Assembly (NCBI GenBank): GCA_004377185.1
Contig: SOIM01000025.1
Coordinates: forward strand, 62,001 to 126,000
DNA length: 64,000 bases
Source: Methanomassiliicoccales archaeon
GTDB lineage: Archaea > Thermoplasmatota > Thermoplasmata > RBG-16-68-12 > SOIM01
Direction of reading: 5' to 3'
Under the pieces are notes generated by a model. That model searched no databases. It had not been told where the DNA came from and was given only the letters and a program-made list of their open reading frames with translations. Below, one piece after another: positions 50,310-60,291 of this stretch; position 1 is the stretch's first letter, and every line of letters begins with the position of its first letter. A program made the position numbers and the translations under genes.

Positions 50310-52070
50310 TTGCCGAAGGTTCCCATTAGGCTCAAGAAAAGGTCCGCTCCGATAGAACCCAGGTCCCTGGTCACGGGGATGAATAGAATATTGAAGGAGA
50401 ACAGCTCGGTCAGGCCATGTTTCTCGTCCTCCTGGGTTGCCGCTGTTGACCTGGATGACTCCAACTCAATCGCTGTCTATGAAGTGAACGGAGAGAAGGT
50501 CGGGCTGTACCATGTCCCGGACACGACCGAATGTCTGTATCACATCATGCCGGTGGAGTACCAGCTGCCCATCAGCCACATCAGGCTCCTGGACCTTGTT
50601 CTTTTAGACCTAATGGATCACCAACCGAAGAGCGTTTCACTCGAGAGCTTGGATCAAACGAGGTCGTACGTGAAGAGGGAGGCGGAGAGGTTGATACCCG
50701 AGCTGTCAGCAGAGCACGACATTGTTCTTGGATCCAAAAGAAAGGAGGAACTGGAGAACACGGAGAAGCTGTCCGAGATAGTTGCGAAGTACACTTCGGG
50801 TCTGGGAGTTCTGGAGACGCTGTTGAAGGATGACCATATCCAGGACGTGTACGTGGATGCACCTGCGTCCACAACTTTTGTGCATGTGACGTTGAGTGGA
50901 ATAGCTGATGCAAGGATTGGGAACAGGTTGCGGACGAACATAAGGCTGGGGGAGGATGCGGCCGAATCACTTCTTTCCAAATTCCGCTTGGAGAGCGGCA
51001 GACCCTTTTCGGAATCTATGCCGGTGCTGGAACACAACCTTCCTTCCTTTGGAACGAGGGTGACGGTCGTGGGGGAGCCGCTAAGCCCGAAGGGCGTGGC
51101 AATCGCATTGAGGAGACATTCCACTCGCCCCTGGACACTATTGAAATTGATCGCGAACAAGACAATGACGGCAGAAGCCGCAGGGTTGATATCGTTTCTC
51201 ATAGACGGACGTTCTACGATATTGGTTGCAGGGTCTAGGGGTGCTGGCAAGTCTTCCCTGCTGGGTGCGATGATGCTTGAGTTCCCCCTTAATCAGAGGA
51301 TAATCACAATAGAGGATACACTTGAACTTCCCACCGCAACGATGCAGGAATTGGGATTCAAGGTCCAGAGCCTGTATGTTCAATCTTCTCTCGGTGGAAA
51401 GGGCCAGATGACCGCTGATGAGGCTCTACGAGTGTCCTTGAGGTTGGGCGAATCCGCACTCATATTGGGTGAGGTAAGAGGACAGGAGGCGAGAACCCTG
51501 TATGAAGCAATGCGAGCTGGGACGGCCGGCAGCTCGGTGATGGGTACATTCCATGCGGATTCGGCAAAGGCGGTCTTCGAGAGAGTTGTACACGACATGG
51601 GGATAAACGCCAAATCATTCACAGCTACGGATGTGGTGATAGTCAGCGGCCTCACGAGACCTGGCGGTACTCAAAAGGAAAGACGCAGGGTCATACAGAT
51701 CGCGGAGGTTCTCAAGGACAAGGAAGGTTCTTTCAACGATCTAGTGAGGTTCGATGAGCTGGAAGATAAACTGGTTCCGGTGGAGGGGCTGCAGAATTCA
51801 TCAGAAAGGATATCCAAGATCGCGAGGTCTTGGGGGATGACTGTACGGGATGCGTACGAGAACATAGAAGTAAGAAGCAAAATGAGAGAGAGGATCGTCA
51901 CGACCGCTCTGGAAAAGGACAAACCGGCCCTCTTGGAAGCACCTTGGGTGATCCGTACAAATAACATCTTCAGGCAGCTTGTTGAGAAGCAACATCTGAA
52001 AGGGGTGAGCTCTGGCGAGATTCTGCAGGAATGGGAGAAGTGGTTCTTGAAGAGTGCTGGCTATGCGTGA
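50310..52070 (+). CDS. Type II/IV secretion ATPase (GspE/TadA/PilB-like)
   Basis: 586 residues from TTG 50310, preceded by AAGGTGAG. An N-terminal domain of about 200 residues leads to the ATPase core: Asp box ITIEDTLELP, Walker A VAGSRGAGKSSL, Walker B region SALILGEVRGQEARTLYEAM, and the His box GTFHADSAKAVFERV. This is the motor class of archaeal type IV pili. The longer-than-archaellum N-terminus fits pilus rather than FlaI. Overlaps the membrane-platform gene by 8 bp. Confidence 0.92.
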   Translation: MPKVPIRLKKRSAPIEPRSLVTGMNRILKENSSVRPCFSSSWVAAVDLDDSNSIAVYEVNGEKVGLYHVPDTTECLYHIMPVEYQLPISHIRLLDLVLLDLMDHQPKSVSLESLDQTRSYVKREAERLIPELSAEHDIVLGSKRKEELENTEKLSEIVAKYTSGLGVLETLLKDDHIQDVYVDAPASTTFVHVTLSGIADARIGNRLRTNIRLGEDAAESLLSKFRLESGRPFSESMPVLEHNLPSFGTRVTVVGEPLSPKGVAIALRRHSTRPWTLLKLIANKTMTAEAAGLISFLIDGRSTILVAGSRGAGKSSLLGAMMLEFPLNQRIITIEDTLELPTATMQELGFKVQSLYVQSSLGGKGQMTADEALRVSLRLGESALILGEVRGQEARTLYEAMRAGTAGSSVMGTFHADSAKAVFERVVHDMGINAKSFTATDVVIVSGLTRPGGTQKERRRVIQIAEVLKDKEGSFNDLVRFDELEDKLVPVEGLQNSSERISKIARSWGMTVRDAYENIEVRSKMRERIVTTALEKDKPALLEAPWVIRTNNIFRQLVEKQHLKGVSSGEILQEWEKWFLKSAGYA

Positions 52071-53577
52071 CAAGAATGTCAAACTGGAGTTTCTGGGAAA
52101 AGCACCCGAACTGGTGAGCTACATGGCCATGAGCCTGAGGCTCTCACCATCACTTACCAGGGCGATCGCATTCACCGCGAAGAACATGGAAGGTCCGATC
52201 GGTTCGGGCCTGAGGAGAATCCTTTGGAACGTATACACAAGGAAATACCATTCAGTTGAGGAATCGTTCGTAGCGTCCGCGACCGAGTGGGGAGAGTGGA
52301 ATGAAGATCTGAAGAGGTCTCTGTTCACCATCAAAGGCGCCTGTTTGGAGAGTACCGAAGAAGGGCGGGAAAGGAGTCTTGACAAAGCCACCGAGATAGT
52401 GGTCACGGGGACCAAGAAGAGAATGAAGGACTTCGCCAGCTCTCTGGCCACTCCCACGACCGTCCTCTTTGCTTTGGGGATCCTGCTACCGATGATGATC
52501 GGTGCAATGCTTCCCATGCTTTCCTTGGGTAGTCTGGATCTGAGTTACGATGTGTCCGGTCCCCAGTTCTCGGAATCGGGTGGTGGTTTCAACTTGGTCG
52601 TGATTGTCCTCGCAATGGACGTTGTTTTTCCCGCTGCCACACTTCTGTACGCGATGAGCATTCTTGGAAAGAGGCCTGGGACCACTTCGCTGCCCAGGAC
52701 TGATTGCAGAACCGACCAACGTAAGAGAAGAAGGCTTATGGTGCTCTTGGTTGCGATTGGATTCGCGTTGGCAACACTGGGCATCTTGACATTTGACGGT
52801 CTTGGACCCTACATCATACTTTGGAGCATGGTACTTCCAACCTCGGTATACCTTATATCCACAACATACAGAAGAAGGAAGAGAAGAGCTGAGATGCTGA
52901 AGATGGAACGAGAGTTCCCGGACGCGATCTTTCAACTGGGGAGCAGGATTTCAGAGGGTTCGCCTCCTGAGAGGGCGCTCATCGAAACTGCCGAATCGAT
53001 GAAGGATGCAGGGATAGCTGACTTCTTCCGGAAGATGTACTACAGAACCATCGTCTTCGGATTGACATTAGAAGAGAACCTGTTTGGGGACAGAGGTCTC
53101 CTGACCAAATTTCCGTCCCAAACGATAAAGGCCACGATGAGGACATTCGTGGAAATGGCGAAGAAAGACTCGGTCAGTGCGGGTCAGATGCTGATCAGGA
53201 CGGGAGAGTATCTCAAAGACCTGCAGAGATTGGATGAGGATACAAAGAGACAATTGCGCACATCAGTAGAGAGCATGAAGATGACCAGCCTGTTCTTCGC
53301 TCCAATTGTGATGGGGGTTACATTTTCACTGTATACGCTACTCGTTGACACCTTTTCGAATATTGGCTCGGTCGGGGACATGATGCCTCCGAACATATTC
53401 CTCATGGTGCTGGGGGTTTATGTCTTCCTGATGGCTGCGATAGCTATGTACTTCGTATCTACAATCGAGAATGGCCCCAGCAGGACGGAGAGGAGGTTTT
53501 CGATGGGTATTGGAGTGTTCGTTGCTACTACCATCTTTGCAATTTCGACCGTGGTTGGGCAGCTTACCATTGCATAG
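52063..53577 (+). CDS. TadC/FlaJ-like membrane platform protein
   Basis: 504 residues from ATG 52063 (GTG 52054 also in frame). Two similar halves (T2SSF type): hydrophobic helices around VLFALGILLPMMIGAMLPML, VVIVLAMDVVFPAATLLY and a C-terminal set (NIFLMVLGVYVFLMAAIAMYF). The soluble parts carry SLFTIKGACLES and FPDAIFQLGSRISEGSPPE, typical of the family. It forms the membrane platform turned by the ATPase upstream. Confidence 0.9.
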   Translation: MRDKNVKLEFLGKAPELVSYMAMSLRLSPSLTRAIAFTAKNMEGPIGSGLRRILWNVYTRKYHSVEESFVASATEWGEWNEDLKRSLFTIKGACLESTEEGRERSLDKATEIVVTGTKKRMKDFASSLATPTTVLFALGILLPMMIGAMLPMLSLGSLDLSYDVSGPQFSESGGGFNLVVIVLAMDVVFPAATLLYAMSILGKRPGTTSLPRTDCRTDQRKRRRLMVLLVAIGFALATLGILTFDGLGPYIILWSMVLPTSVYLISTTYRRRKRRAEMLKMEREFPDAIFQLGSRISEGSPPERALIETAESMKDAGIADFFRKMYYRTIVFGLTLEENLFGDRGLLTKFPSQTIKATMRTFVEMAKKDSVSAGQMLIRTGEYLKDLQRLDEDTKRQLRTSVESMKMTSLFFAPIVMGVTFSLYTLLVDTFSNIGSVGDMMPPNIFLMVLGVYVFLMAAIAMYFVSTIENGPSRTERRFSMGIGVFVATTIFAISTVVGQLTIA

Positions 53578-53643
53578 ATGTACCAGCGAGGAGTAATGTA
53601 TTTGTCCTCCTGGGACAATCAACTCTGGAATCGGGGTGCAGGA

Positions 53644-53994
53644 ATGAATGAACAAGATTCAATGAAGGACGTATCAACAAGCGAGGTGTTGCTCACACTG
53701 TTAGACAAATCAGAAAGCTGGCTGGACCGAATGACGAAGTACGCGGGATGGACGTTCTTCTTCCTTTTCATGTTCGTATTCCTTCTCTCATTCGTACTGA
53801 GCTTTGTCATTCAAGCACTCGGTGCTCATTACTCAGTCCTCAACACGGTCGGATGGATTTCAATGGGTTTGATTTGGGCCGTTCTCATCGTGTACTGGTA
53901 TATGTACTACAAAATCAAGGGCGAGAACGACGCCTGGAAAGCGCGTATCAGGGAGTTGAGGAGACGCGAGGAGGGCTTTCTGATGGGTCGGTGA
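53644..53994 (+). CDS. Small two-helix membrane protein of the secretion operon
   Basis: 116 residues from ATG 53644 (an upstream ATG at 53578 is also possible). Two membrane helices (FFFLFMFVFLLSFVLSFVIQ and WISMGLIWAVLIVYWYMYY), then a basic helical tail. Not recognised. It lies 66 bp after the platform gene and 9 bp before a winged-helix gene, so part of the same transcription unit. Confidence 0.6.
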   Translation: MNEQDSMKDVSTSEVLLTLLDKSESWLDRMTKYAGWTFFFLFMFVFLLSFVLSFVIQALGAHYSVLNTVGWISMGLIWAVLIVYWYMYYKIKGENDAWKARIRELRRREEGFLMGR

Positions 53995-54003
53995 GGTGCC
54001 CAA

Positions 54004-54291
54004 ATGCCGGGAGCGCCTCGGGAATGGAGACCTGACCTGTACGTCATTGCGAGATTTCTGGAGAGGTTGTGGAGGGAGGGGAAGGCAATCATCAAGACGC
54101 GGTTGCAGACGGGGGTGCGGTTGAACTACGATGTCTTTCTCAAGTACTTGGATTGGACGGTCAAGAAGGGACTGGTTCGAGTGGAGGAGAGGGAAGGGCA
54201 CGAGTATTTGGTTCTTACAAAAGAAGGGTTTGAGGCTTACAAGAGGTTGGTCGGGTGGATTAGGGATGTTTTTGGGGATGAGTTCGGTTAG
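54004..54291 (+). CDS. Winged-helix DNA-binding protein
   Basis: 95 residues with a helix-helix-wing layout: DLYVIARFLERLWREGKAI, TRLQTGVRLNYDVFLKYLDW, VKKGLVRVEEREGHEYLVLT and EGFEAYKRL. Resembles small archaeal transcription factors of the PadR/ArsR sort. It could regulate the pilus operon it ends. Its stop overlaps the convergent surface-protein gene by 4 bp. Confidence 0.75.
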   Translation: MPGAPREWRPDLYVIARFLERLWREGKAIIKTRLQTGVRLNYDVFLKYLDWTVKKGLVRVEEREGHEYLVLTKEGFEAYKRLVGWIRDVFGDEFG

Positions 54292-57236
54292 GTGTTGTTT
54301 ACGGTCCAGATGGTGTCAGAAGTGGCTTTTAGCCAGTAGCCGTAGCCAGCCTGAAGGATATCAGTAGGCTGCAGAGCTCTCAAGAAGTACGGTGGAGCTG
54401 CAGGATCGAATCCTTCCACCCTCGTCGCCCCTGTTTCAGCTTTCAGGTCTCCGACCGTGTAGTCTTGCTGGAAAGATGGAAATCCGACAAGGTTCCATCC
54501 CTTACTGAGATGAATAATGGTCTGAACGGGCACAATTCCCGCTACTGTGAAATTGCAGTCCTCAGTCACGTTGACCCAGAAGCCTTCGGTTTCATTCATG
54601 CTTCTCAAATCTCCTTTGTATGGCTTGAAGGTCATGTACCACTTCCAAGGTTTCCTGACATCCGTTGCGTCATAGGTCCAGGACTTGTCGAATTCAACAG
54701 TTTGGAGAACGTTCTCAATTGATTCGTTCGATTGAATCAGCGGAGCAGAAACTAGATTGGTTCCTTCTAATAATGGACGTGTGAATTTTCCCGCCTGATT
54801 CTCTGCACATGTGGTGTTGTTGCCAAAGTCCACTGCACATACTTGATAGAAGTAGTTGTTTGGATTGCCCTCGCCGGCAGTATTGTCAACGAATTCTGAG
54901 GTCCCATTTGGAAGGGAAGCTATTGGCTGATAGTCCTTTCCGTTAAAATCGAAAGTCTTGCTTCTGTAGATGTTGTACCCTATGACTGACTTCAGACCCA
55001 TCCCATCATCCAACGAGAGATACCACTTTAGAGTGACGTTTTCCAGACCCCTGCCACTGATAGATGCTTGTAGCATCCTCGGTGGCCGAGGAAAAATCAT
55101 TCCAATCGGTAACATCAGTGGGTATCGATCCTCCGAATCCGCGTCTATGATGTAAGGCGTGTCGCCTATACCGTCTGAATTCGGGCAGATATCTTGATTT
55201 GGTCCGCTACAATTGTCAATACCATTATAGTCGCTCCAATAGTTTCCTCCTGACGGATAACCATCGTCCCACTTGTTGGTGTCGGTATCGTCAAACGCTT
55301 GCTGCAAATTGCTTATGAAGCTATTGTGATACATCACGTTAGCATGGGATGAGAAGAAGTGAAAGCCCCATACTCTGTTGAGAAAAACGGTGTTTCCGGC
55401 GAAGGTGTTGTCATTTGATTCCCACATACGGATGCCATAATCGTTGTCTGATGCATTGTTATTCGTGATGGTGTTGTTGTTGGATCTAGTGAGGATGATA
55501 CCACCATACCAGCTGTTTTGGGAGGCGGTGTTGTGAGTGACGATGTTTCTATCGGAATCGACGAAGTAGATGCCCCAGTCTCGGTTCGAGGATAGGACGT
55601 TATAGGCAATGGTATTGTTGATGCAATTTCTGACCCATATTCCATGGGAAGTTTCGAAGACAGTGTTGTTCGCTATGACATTGTCATCTGAGTAGTCGAG
55701 GACAACTCCTGTATTGGCACCTAGAGATGCATCATTGTTTTCGACGATATTAGTATTGGAGAAGCTAAGGTAGATTCCCACGCTGTGAAACCTCGCGGTG
55801 TTGTTGACTATGGTGTTGTTGTCGGAGCGAACGAGGGTGATGCAGTAGCTGGTGTTGAATCCCGTGTTGTTATTGACGGTATTGTTGTTGGAGTAGAGAA
55901 TCTTGATTCCACGGCCATTGTTCGAAACGTTGTTTTCGACGATGCTGTTTCTGTTGGAATCATATAGATGAATGCCGCTCCAGACATTCATGTTAGCAAC
56001 GATATCTGTGGCAGAATTATTCAAAATCGTGTTGCCGTGAGAGGAGTAGAGGTAGACACCTCCCCTGTTGTTTGAGGATGCGTTGTTGTCAGTGATGTTG
56101 ACACTTGATGAGAAGACAACCTGGATTCCCATGGAGCCTTTGTTGACGTTCAGGTTTTCGACGTTCACCTGAGAACAGTTGATAAGTATCACTTGACCAG
56201 CATCTGAAGGAACCGACCCTCCCGTAACATTCTTCCATTGGTAGACAGGCTTACCGTTTACAGTGTTGGAAATATCGATAGCATGAGTGATCCAATGTGT
56301 AATAGTGTCGCCCTCTATGAATATCCCGTCTGCTATCATTTGATTGTTCTTCATTAGGATGTCTTCAGAAGTACGAAGGTAGATACCAGGCCCACGCGCG
56401 TTCGAGGAGGCGGAATTATTGATGATACTAGTTTTGTTAGAGCTGAAAAGGGAGATGCCATACACCTCGTTTGAGGATGCGGTGTTGTTGACTATGATGG
56501 TGCTGTTTGAATGGCGGAGAGCGATGCCCAGCACGTTGCCCGACGCGTTATTGTTAGCGATGAGATTGCCGTCGGAATATTCGAGAGAGAGACCTTCATT
56601 CCAGTTCAAAAACATGTCGTTGTTCTCGATTGTGTTGTTGTCCGAGTAATCGAGCAAAAGACCTATGACGTTATCGAGTATTGTGTTATCGGCGATGCTA
56701 TTATTGTTTGAATGTCGAAGGATGATGCCAAGGTAGAAATTGGAGGAGACGTCATTCTTGGCGATAGTGTTGTTGTTAGAGTGGGAGAGACGCATACCGT
56801 CCCCGCGGTTGAAGGGGAGCGTATTGTTAGCTATGTAGGAATTGTCTACATGATAGAGGACGATTCCTGCGCCGTCCAAACCTCCTCCGCTGTTAGTGAC
56901 AGAAAATCCTGTGAGATTCACCCAGTCAGCAGTTATGTTGACCATTACTCCGGCTCCGCCGCCATCGATTATTGTAGTGTTTCTGTCCTCTCCAGTAATG
57001 TTCAGCGTTTTGTTGACTATCACATTCTCGTAGTATGTCCCGCTGAAGACATAGATAGTATCGCCAGGAGTAGCATTGTCTATGGCACTTTGTATTGTCG
57101 TATAGTTCCCAGGACCAACTCCGCCCACGTAGAGAGTGCCAGCTCTCACACCCTCCGGTATGATTGCCCAGCCGAAATAGAGCGTACCTGCTACCACCAG
57201 AAGTGTCACAATCAGACTTGCTTTCTTCCTGTTCAT
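54288..57236 (-). CDS. Secreted NosD-like beta-helix protein with fibronectin and shared C-terminal module (A)
   Basis: 982 residues. A signal peptide (ASLIVTLLVVAGTLYFGWAI) is followed by YVGGVGPGNYTTIQSAIDNA, the standard opening of NosD/Pel-like right-handed beta-helices. About 600 residues of NNTIxxNxASxN-type coil repeats come next. Then a fibronectin type III-like region (LENVTLKWYLSLDDG) and a C-terminal module of about 140 residues (TNLVSAPLIQSNES to the end) shared with the next two genes. Many N-x-S/T sites. Surface role; ligand unknown. Confidence 0.85.
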   Translation of the reverse strand: MNRKKASLIVTLLVVAGTLYFGWAIIPEGVRAGTLYVGGVGPGNYTTIQSAIDNATPGDTIYVFSGTYYENVIVNKTLNITGEDRNTTIIDGGGAGVMVNITADWVNLTGFSVTNSGGGLDGAGIVLYHVDNSYIANNTLPFNRGDGMRLSHSNNNTIAKNDVSSNFYLGIILRHSNNNSIADNTILDNVIGLLLDYSDNNTIENNDMFLNWNEGLSLEYSDGNLIANNNASGNVLGIALRHSNSTIIVNNTASSNEVYGISLFSSNKTSIINNSASSNARGPGIYLRTSEDILMKNNQMIADGIFIEGDTITHWITHAIDISNTVNGKPVYQWKNVTGGSVPSDAGQVILINCSQVNVENLNVNKGSMGIQVVFSSSVNITDNNASSNNRGGVYLYSSHGNTILNNSATDIVANMNVWSGIHLYDSNRNSIVENNVSNNGRGIKILYSNNNTVNNNTGFNTSYCITLVRSDNNTIVNNTARFHSVGIYLSFSNTNIVENNDASLGANTGVVLDYSDDNVIANNTVFETSHGIWVRNCINNTIAYNVLSSNRDWGIYFVDSDRNIVTHNTASQNSWYGGIILTRSNNNTITNNNASDNDYGIRMWESNDNTFAGNTVFLNRVWGFHFFSSHANVMYHNSFISNLQQAFDDTDTNKWDDGYPSGGNYWSDYNGIDNCSGPNQDICPNSDGIGDTPYIIDADSEDRYPLMLPIGMIFPRPPRMLQASISGRGLENVTLKWYLSLDDGMGLKSVIGYNIYRSKTFDFNGKDYQPIASLPNGTSEFVDNTAGEGNPNNYFYQVCAVDFGNNTTCAENQAGKFTRPLLEGTNLVSAPLIQSNESIENVLQTVEFDKSWTYDATDVRKPWKWYMTFKPYKGDLRSMNETEGFWVNVTEDCNFTVAGIVPVQTIIHLSKGWNLVGFPSFQQDYTVGDLKAETGATRVEGFDPAAPPYFLRALQPTDILQAGYGYWLKATSDTIWTVNNT

Positions 57237-57315
57237 CCCTGAAGCATCCTCATTACTAAAGCAATCACCAAGTTAATAATTCTTTTTCTGAAAGGCCATT
57301 GTTTGGGTCGGAAAC

Positions 57316-60237
57316 TCATGTGTTGGTCAGAGTCCATATTGTGTCTTGAGGTACTTGAATCCAATAACCCTGTCCTGCAAGGAGAATATCAGAATCCTGC
57401 AACTTCCTCAGGAAGTACGGTGGTGCCACGGGATCGAAACCTTCAGCTCTTTCAAGTGGAATGGTTGATTTGAGGTCCCCAACTGTGTAGTTCACATCAA
57501 AAGAGGGGATTCCTATCAGATTCCAACCTGAGTGCAATTGAATATTGGTGGAGATGGGTACGATTCCTGCGACTGTTAGGTTCGATTCCTTGATGACGTT
57601 TATCCACAGGCCCATAGTATGGTTCACATATTGGAGGCTTTGAACATATGGCTTTAATCTGATGAAGGAGTTCCATTCTTGATTGAGAGAGTCAAAGGAC
57701 CATGCTTTGTCAAATGAGACCGTTTGGAGGACAGTTTCTATTCGTTCATCTGACTGGATGATGGGGATGGATACTAGGTTCGTCCCTATGTCGAGCTGAC
57801 GAGTGAACTTCCCAGCTTGGTCACTTGCACACTCCGTTGTGTTGTTGAGACCCACTGCGCAAAGTCGATAGAAATAGTTGTTTGGATTGCCTTCACCTGC
57901 GGAGTTGTCGACATATTGAGATGTGGCGTTTGGAAGAGAGGCGATGAGTTGGTAGTCATTTCCCTCAGCGTTGTGAGTTGTATTCCTGTAAATCTCGTAA
58001 CCAGTAACGGATCTGGTTCCTGCTCCATCATCGGGAGAGGGAGTCCAGGTCAGTGTGACGTTATCCAGGGTCTGTCCACTAAGAGTGGCGCTTAGCAATA
58101 TGGGCGGTCTAAAGAACCCAGGCAGTGGAGGTGCCATAAGAGGATACCTGTCCTGAGTGTCGACATCTATCACATACGGTATGTCGCCTAGGCCATCGGA
58201 GCCGGGTTGATCTTGATTTGGGCCCCAGTACAAGTCATCCCCTGTGTAGTCACTCCAGTAGTTGCCTCCTGATGGGTAACCGTTGTCCCACAGGTTAGTG
58301 CTTTCATCATCATGAGCCTGGAGAGGGTTGCTTATGAAACTGTTGTGATAGATTCTGTTATTGGTGGAGAAACGGAGGTTGGCTCCTTCCACAGCGTTCT
58401 CGAAAATCATGTTCCCAGAGACATTGTTATAATGGGAAACGAAGAAGTGTACGCCTGTCACACGGTTATGAGTAATCGAGTTGTTGGCCACAGTATTATT
58501 GGTGGCATATTCAAGAGACAGGCCATAGTAGTTGTTTGAGAGGTTGTTGTTTGTGACTCTGTTGTAGCTACAAGCGGAGTCCATCAAAAGGCCATAAATG
58601 CTACCGGCGGCGAGGTTGCCAGCAAATTCGTTATCTTTCGAGTGCGCAGAGACTACTATTCCCTGAACACCAGAGAGGGCGATATTGTTCTCAACAGTGC
58701 TGTTGGTCAAATATCCAAAGCGTAGACCGGAACCGAACGTAGAACCAACCGTGTTATTGTGTATATTGCTATTGTTACTGTGGTGGATTGTTATTCCAGA
58801 TTCAAGATTCATGTAGGCAGTGTTGTCAGCAAAGCTCAAATCATCAGATTCAACGGCAAAGACGCCATTCCTATTGCCGGAGGCGTTGCTATTGAGTAAA
58901 GTCATGTTGTCTGACCACCAGGAGTGCAGACCATAGCGTTTGTTTGACGAGACGGTAATATTGTCAAGGACGATGTTCTTGGAGAGAATCAAGTAGATGC
59001 CCTCTTGATCGTTCCCAGAGGCGGTGTTGTTGACGATGGTGTTCGACGGTGAGAAACCAATTTGCATACCGACAGTGGAATTGCTCAAATCCTGATTCTC
59101 CACAATCACTTCTGTACAGTTCGCAAGTATGACCTCACCGGCACCTGATGGAACAATCCCTCCTTTCACATCCTTCCAGTAATACACGGGTTTGCCATTG
59201 ACCTGGTTGGATGTATCTATTGTGTGAGTGTTCCACATGTCAAGCTTGTTGCCCGAAATGTAGACTCCGTTGTCAACCATCACATTATCCGTGAGTGTGT
59301 TGTGGGTGGAATGAACAAAGCGAATGCCATATTCTCTGCTCTCAAAGATAGAGTTGTTGGTGACCGTTATGTTGTCGGACATCCAGATATCTATGCCAGC
59401 GTATTCGTTCGAAAGGGTGTTGTTGGCAATTGTGCTGTCTCTCATATCCTCGAGGAAGACACCGAGACTATTGTCCTGCACATGGTTGTTGGCAACTAGA
59501 TTATGTTTGGAGCGATAAAGAGTGATACCATAGTTGGCGTTCGAAGAGATGTTATTATTCGTGACTGTGTTGTAGTCCCCCTGGACAATTATATTGAACA
59601 TTCCATCCGACACCGAGTTGCCAGAAATCGTGGATCCCTTTGAATAGTGCGCTATGACGGCATTATAGCTATCGGTTAGCTTGTTGTTCATTATTGAGGC
59701 GTTATCAGAATAGGTGAAGTAGAGAGCATTGCCATTGCTCACGAAATAATTATCTTCGATAGCGGCATTGCTGGAGTATTCGAGATAGATACCCCAACGC
59801 TGGTTCATAGACACCGTATTGTTATGAATTCGACAATTGTCAGCAGAATCGAGGTAGATACCCTTGTACTGAAGGGTAGATCCAGCATTTGTGATGTCGA
59901 AACCTGTGATGTTCACCCAATCAGCGCTAACATATACCACATCCCAAAATCCGTCACCGTCTATGATTGTCCTGTTCCTATCTTCTCCAATCAAGTTCAG
60001 GGTTTTGTTGATGGTGAGGTGTTCGTGGTACGTCCCGTTGAAGACGTAGACGGTATCACCGATGTTCGCGGCATCTATAGCAGACTGTATCGTTGTGTAA
60101 TTTCCCGGACCAGGTCCGCCTACGTAGAGAATGTTTCCCCTAGCATTCTCAGGTAGAATCGTTATCATGATCGAGAGGGTGCTCACAATCACCAAAGCCA
60201 TCACGAATACGCTCGCACCCCTGCTATTCATGCCCAC
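57316..60237 (-). CDS. Secreted NosD-like beta-helix protein with fibronectin and shared C-terminal module (B)
   Basis: 973 residues, a clear paralogue of the 54.3-kb protein: same opening (YVGGPGPGNYTTIQSAIDAA), same run of coil repeats, a fibronectin-like region (LDNVTLTWTPSPDDG) and the C-terminal module (TNLVSIPIIQSDER...VGDLKSTIPLERAEGFDPVA). Tandem duplication followed by divergence. The gap to the previous gene is 79 bp. Confidence 0.85.
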   Translation of the reverse strand: MGMNSRGASVFVMALVIVSTLSIMITILPENARGNILYVGGPGPGNYTTIQSAIDAANIGDTVYVFNGTYHEHLTINKTLNLIGEDRNRTIIDGDGFWDVVYVSADWVNITGFDITNAGSTLQYKGIYLDSADNCRIHNNTVSMNQRWGIYLEYSSNAAIEDNYFVSNGNALYFTYSDNASIMNNKLTDSYNAVIAHYSKGSTISGNSVSDGMFNIIVQGDYNTVTNNNISSNANYGITLYRSKHNLVANNHVQDNSLGVFLEDMRDSTIANNTLSNEYAGIDIWMSDNITVTNNSIFESREYGIRFVHSTHNTLTDNVMVDNGVYISGNKLDMWNTHTIDTSNQVNGKPVYYWKDVKGGIVPSGAGEVILANCTEVIVENQDLSNSTVGMQIGFSPSNTIVNNTASGNDQEGIYLILSKNIVLDNITVSSNKRYGLHSWWSDNMTLLNSNASGNRNGVFAVESDDLSFADNTAYMNLESGITIHHSNNSNIHNNTVGSTFGSGLRFGYLTNSTVENNIALSGVQGIVVSAHSKDNEFAGNLAAGSIYGLLMDSACSYNRVTNNNLSNNYYGLSLEYATNNTVANNSITHNRVTGVHFFVSHYNNVSGNMIFENAVEGANLRFSTNNRIYHNSFISNPLQAHDDESTNLWDNGYPSGGNYWSDYTGDDLYWGPNQDQPGSDGLGDIPYVIDVDTQDRYPLMAPPLPGFFRPPILLSATLSGQTLDNVTLTWTPSPDDGAGTRSVTGYEIYRNTTHNAEGNDYQLIASLPNATSQYVDNSAGEGNPNNYFYRLCAVGLNNTTECASDQAGKFTRQLDIGTNLVSIPIIQSDERIETVLQTVSFDKAWSFDSLNQEWNSFIRLKPYVQSLQYVNHTMGLWINVIKESNLTVAGIVPISTNIQLHSGWNLIGIPSFDVNYTVGDLKSTIPLERAEGFDPVAPPYFLRKLQDSDILLAGQGYWIQVPQDTIWTLTNT

Positions 60238-60291
60238 AGCATCCTCATCAGTGAAGTTGAGTCTAAGTTTATAATGGTTTTCGTGAAAAGG

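Noticed and set aside
56419-60156. Plus-strand frames opposite the two NosD-like genes
   Set aside because: Valine-rich mirrors of the Asn-rich coil repeats; no start signals.
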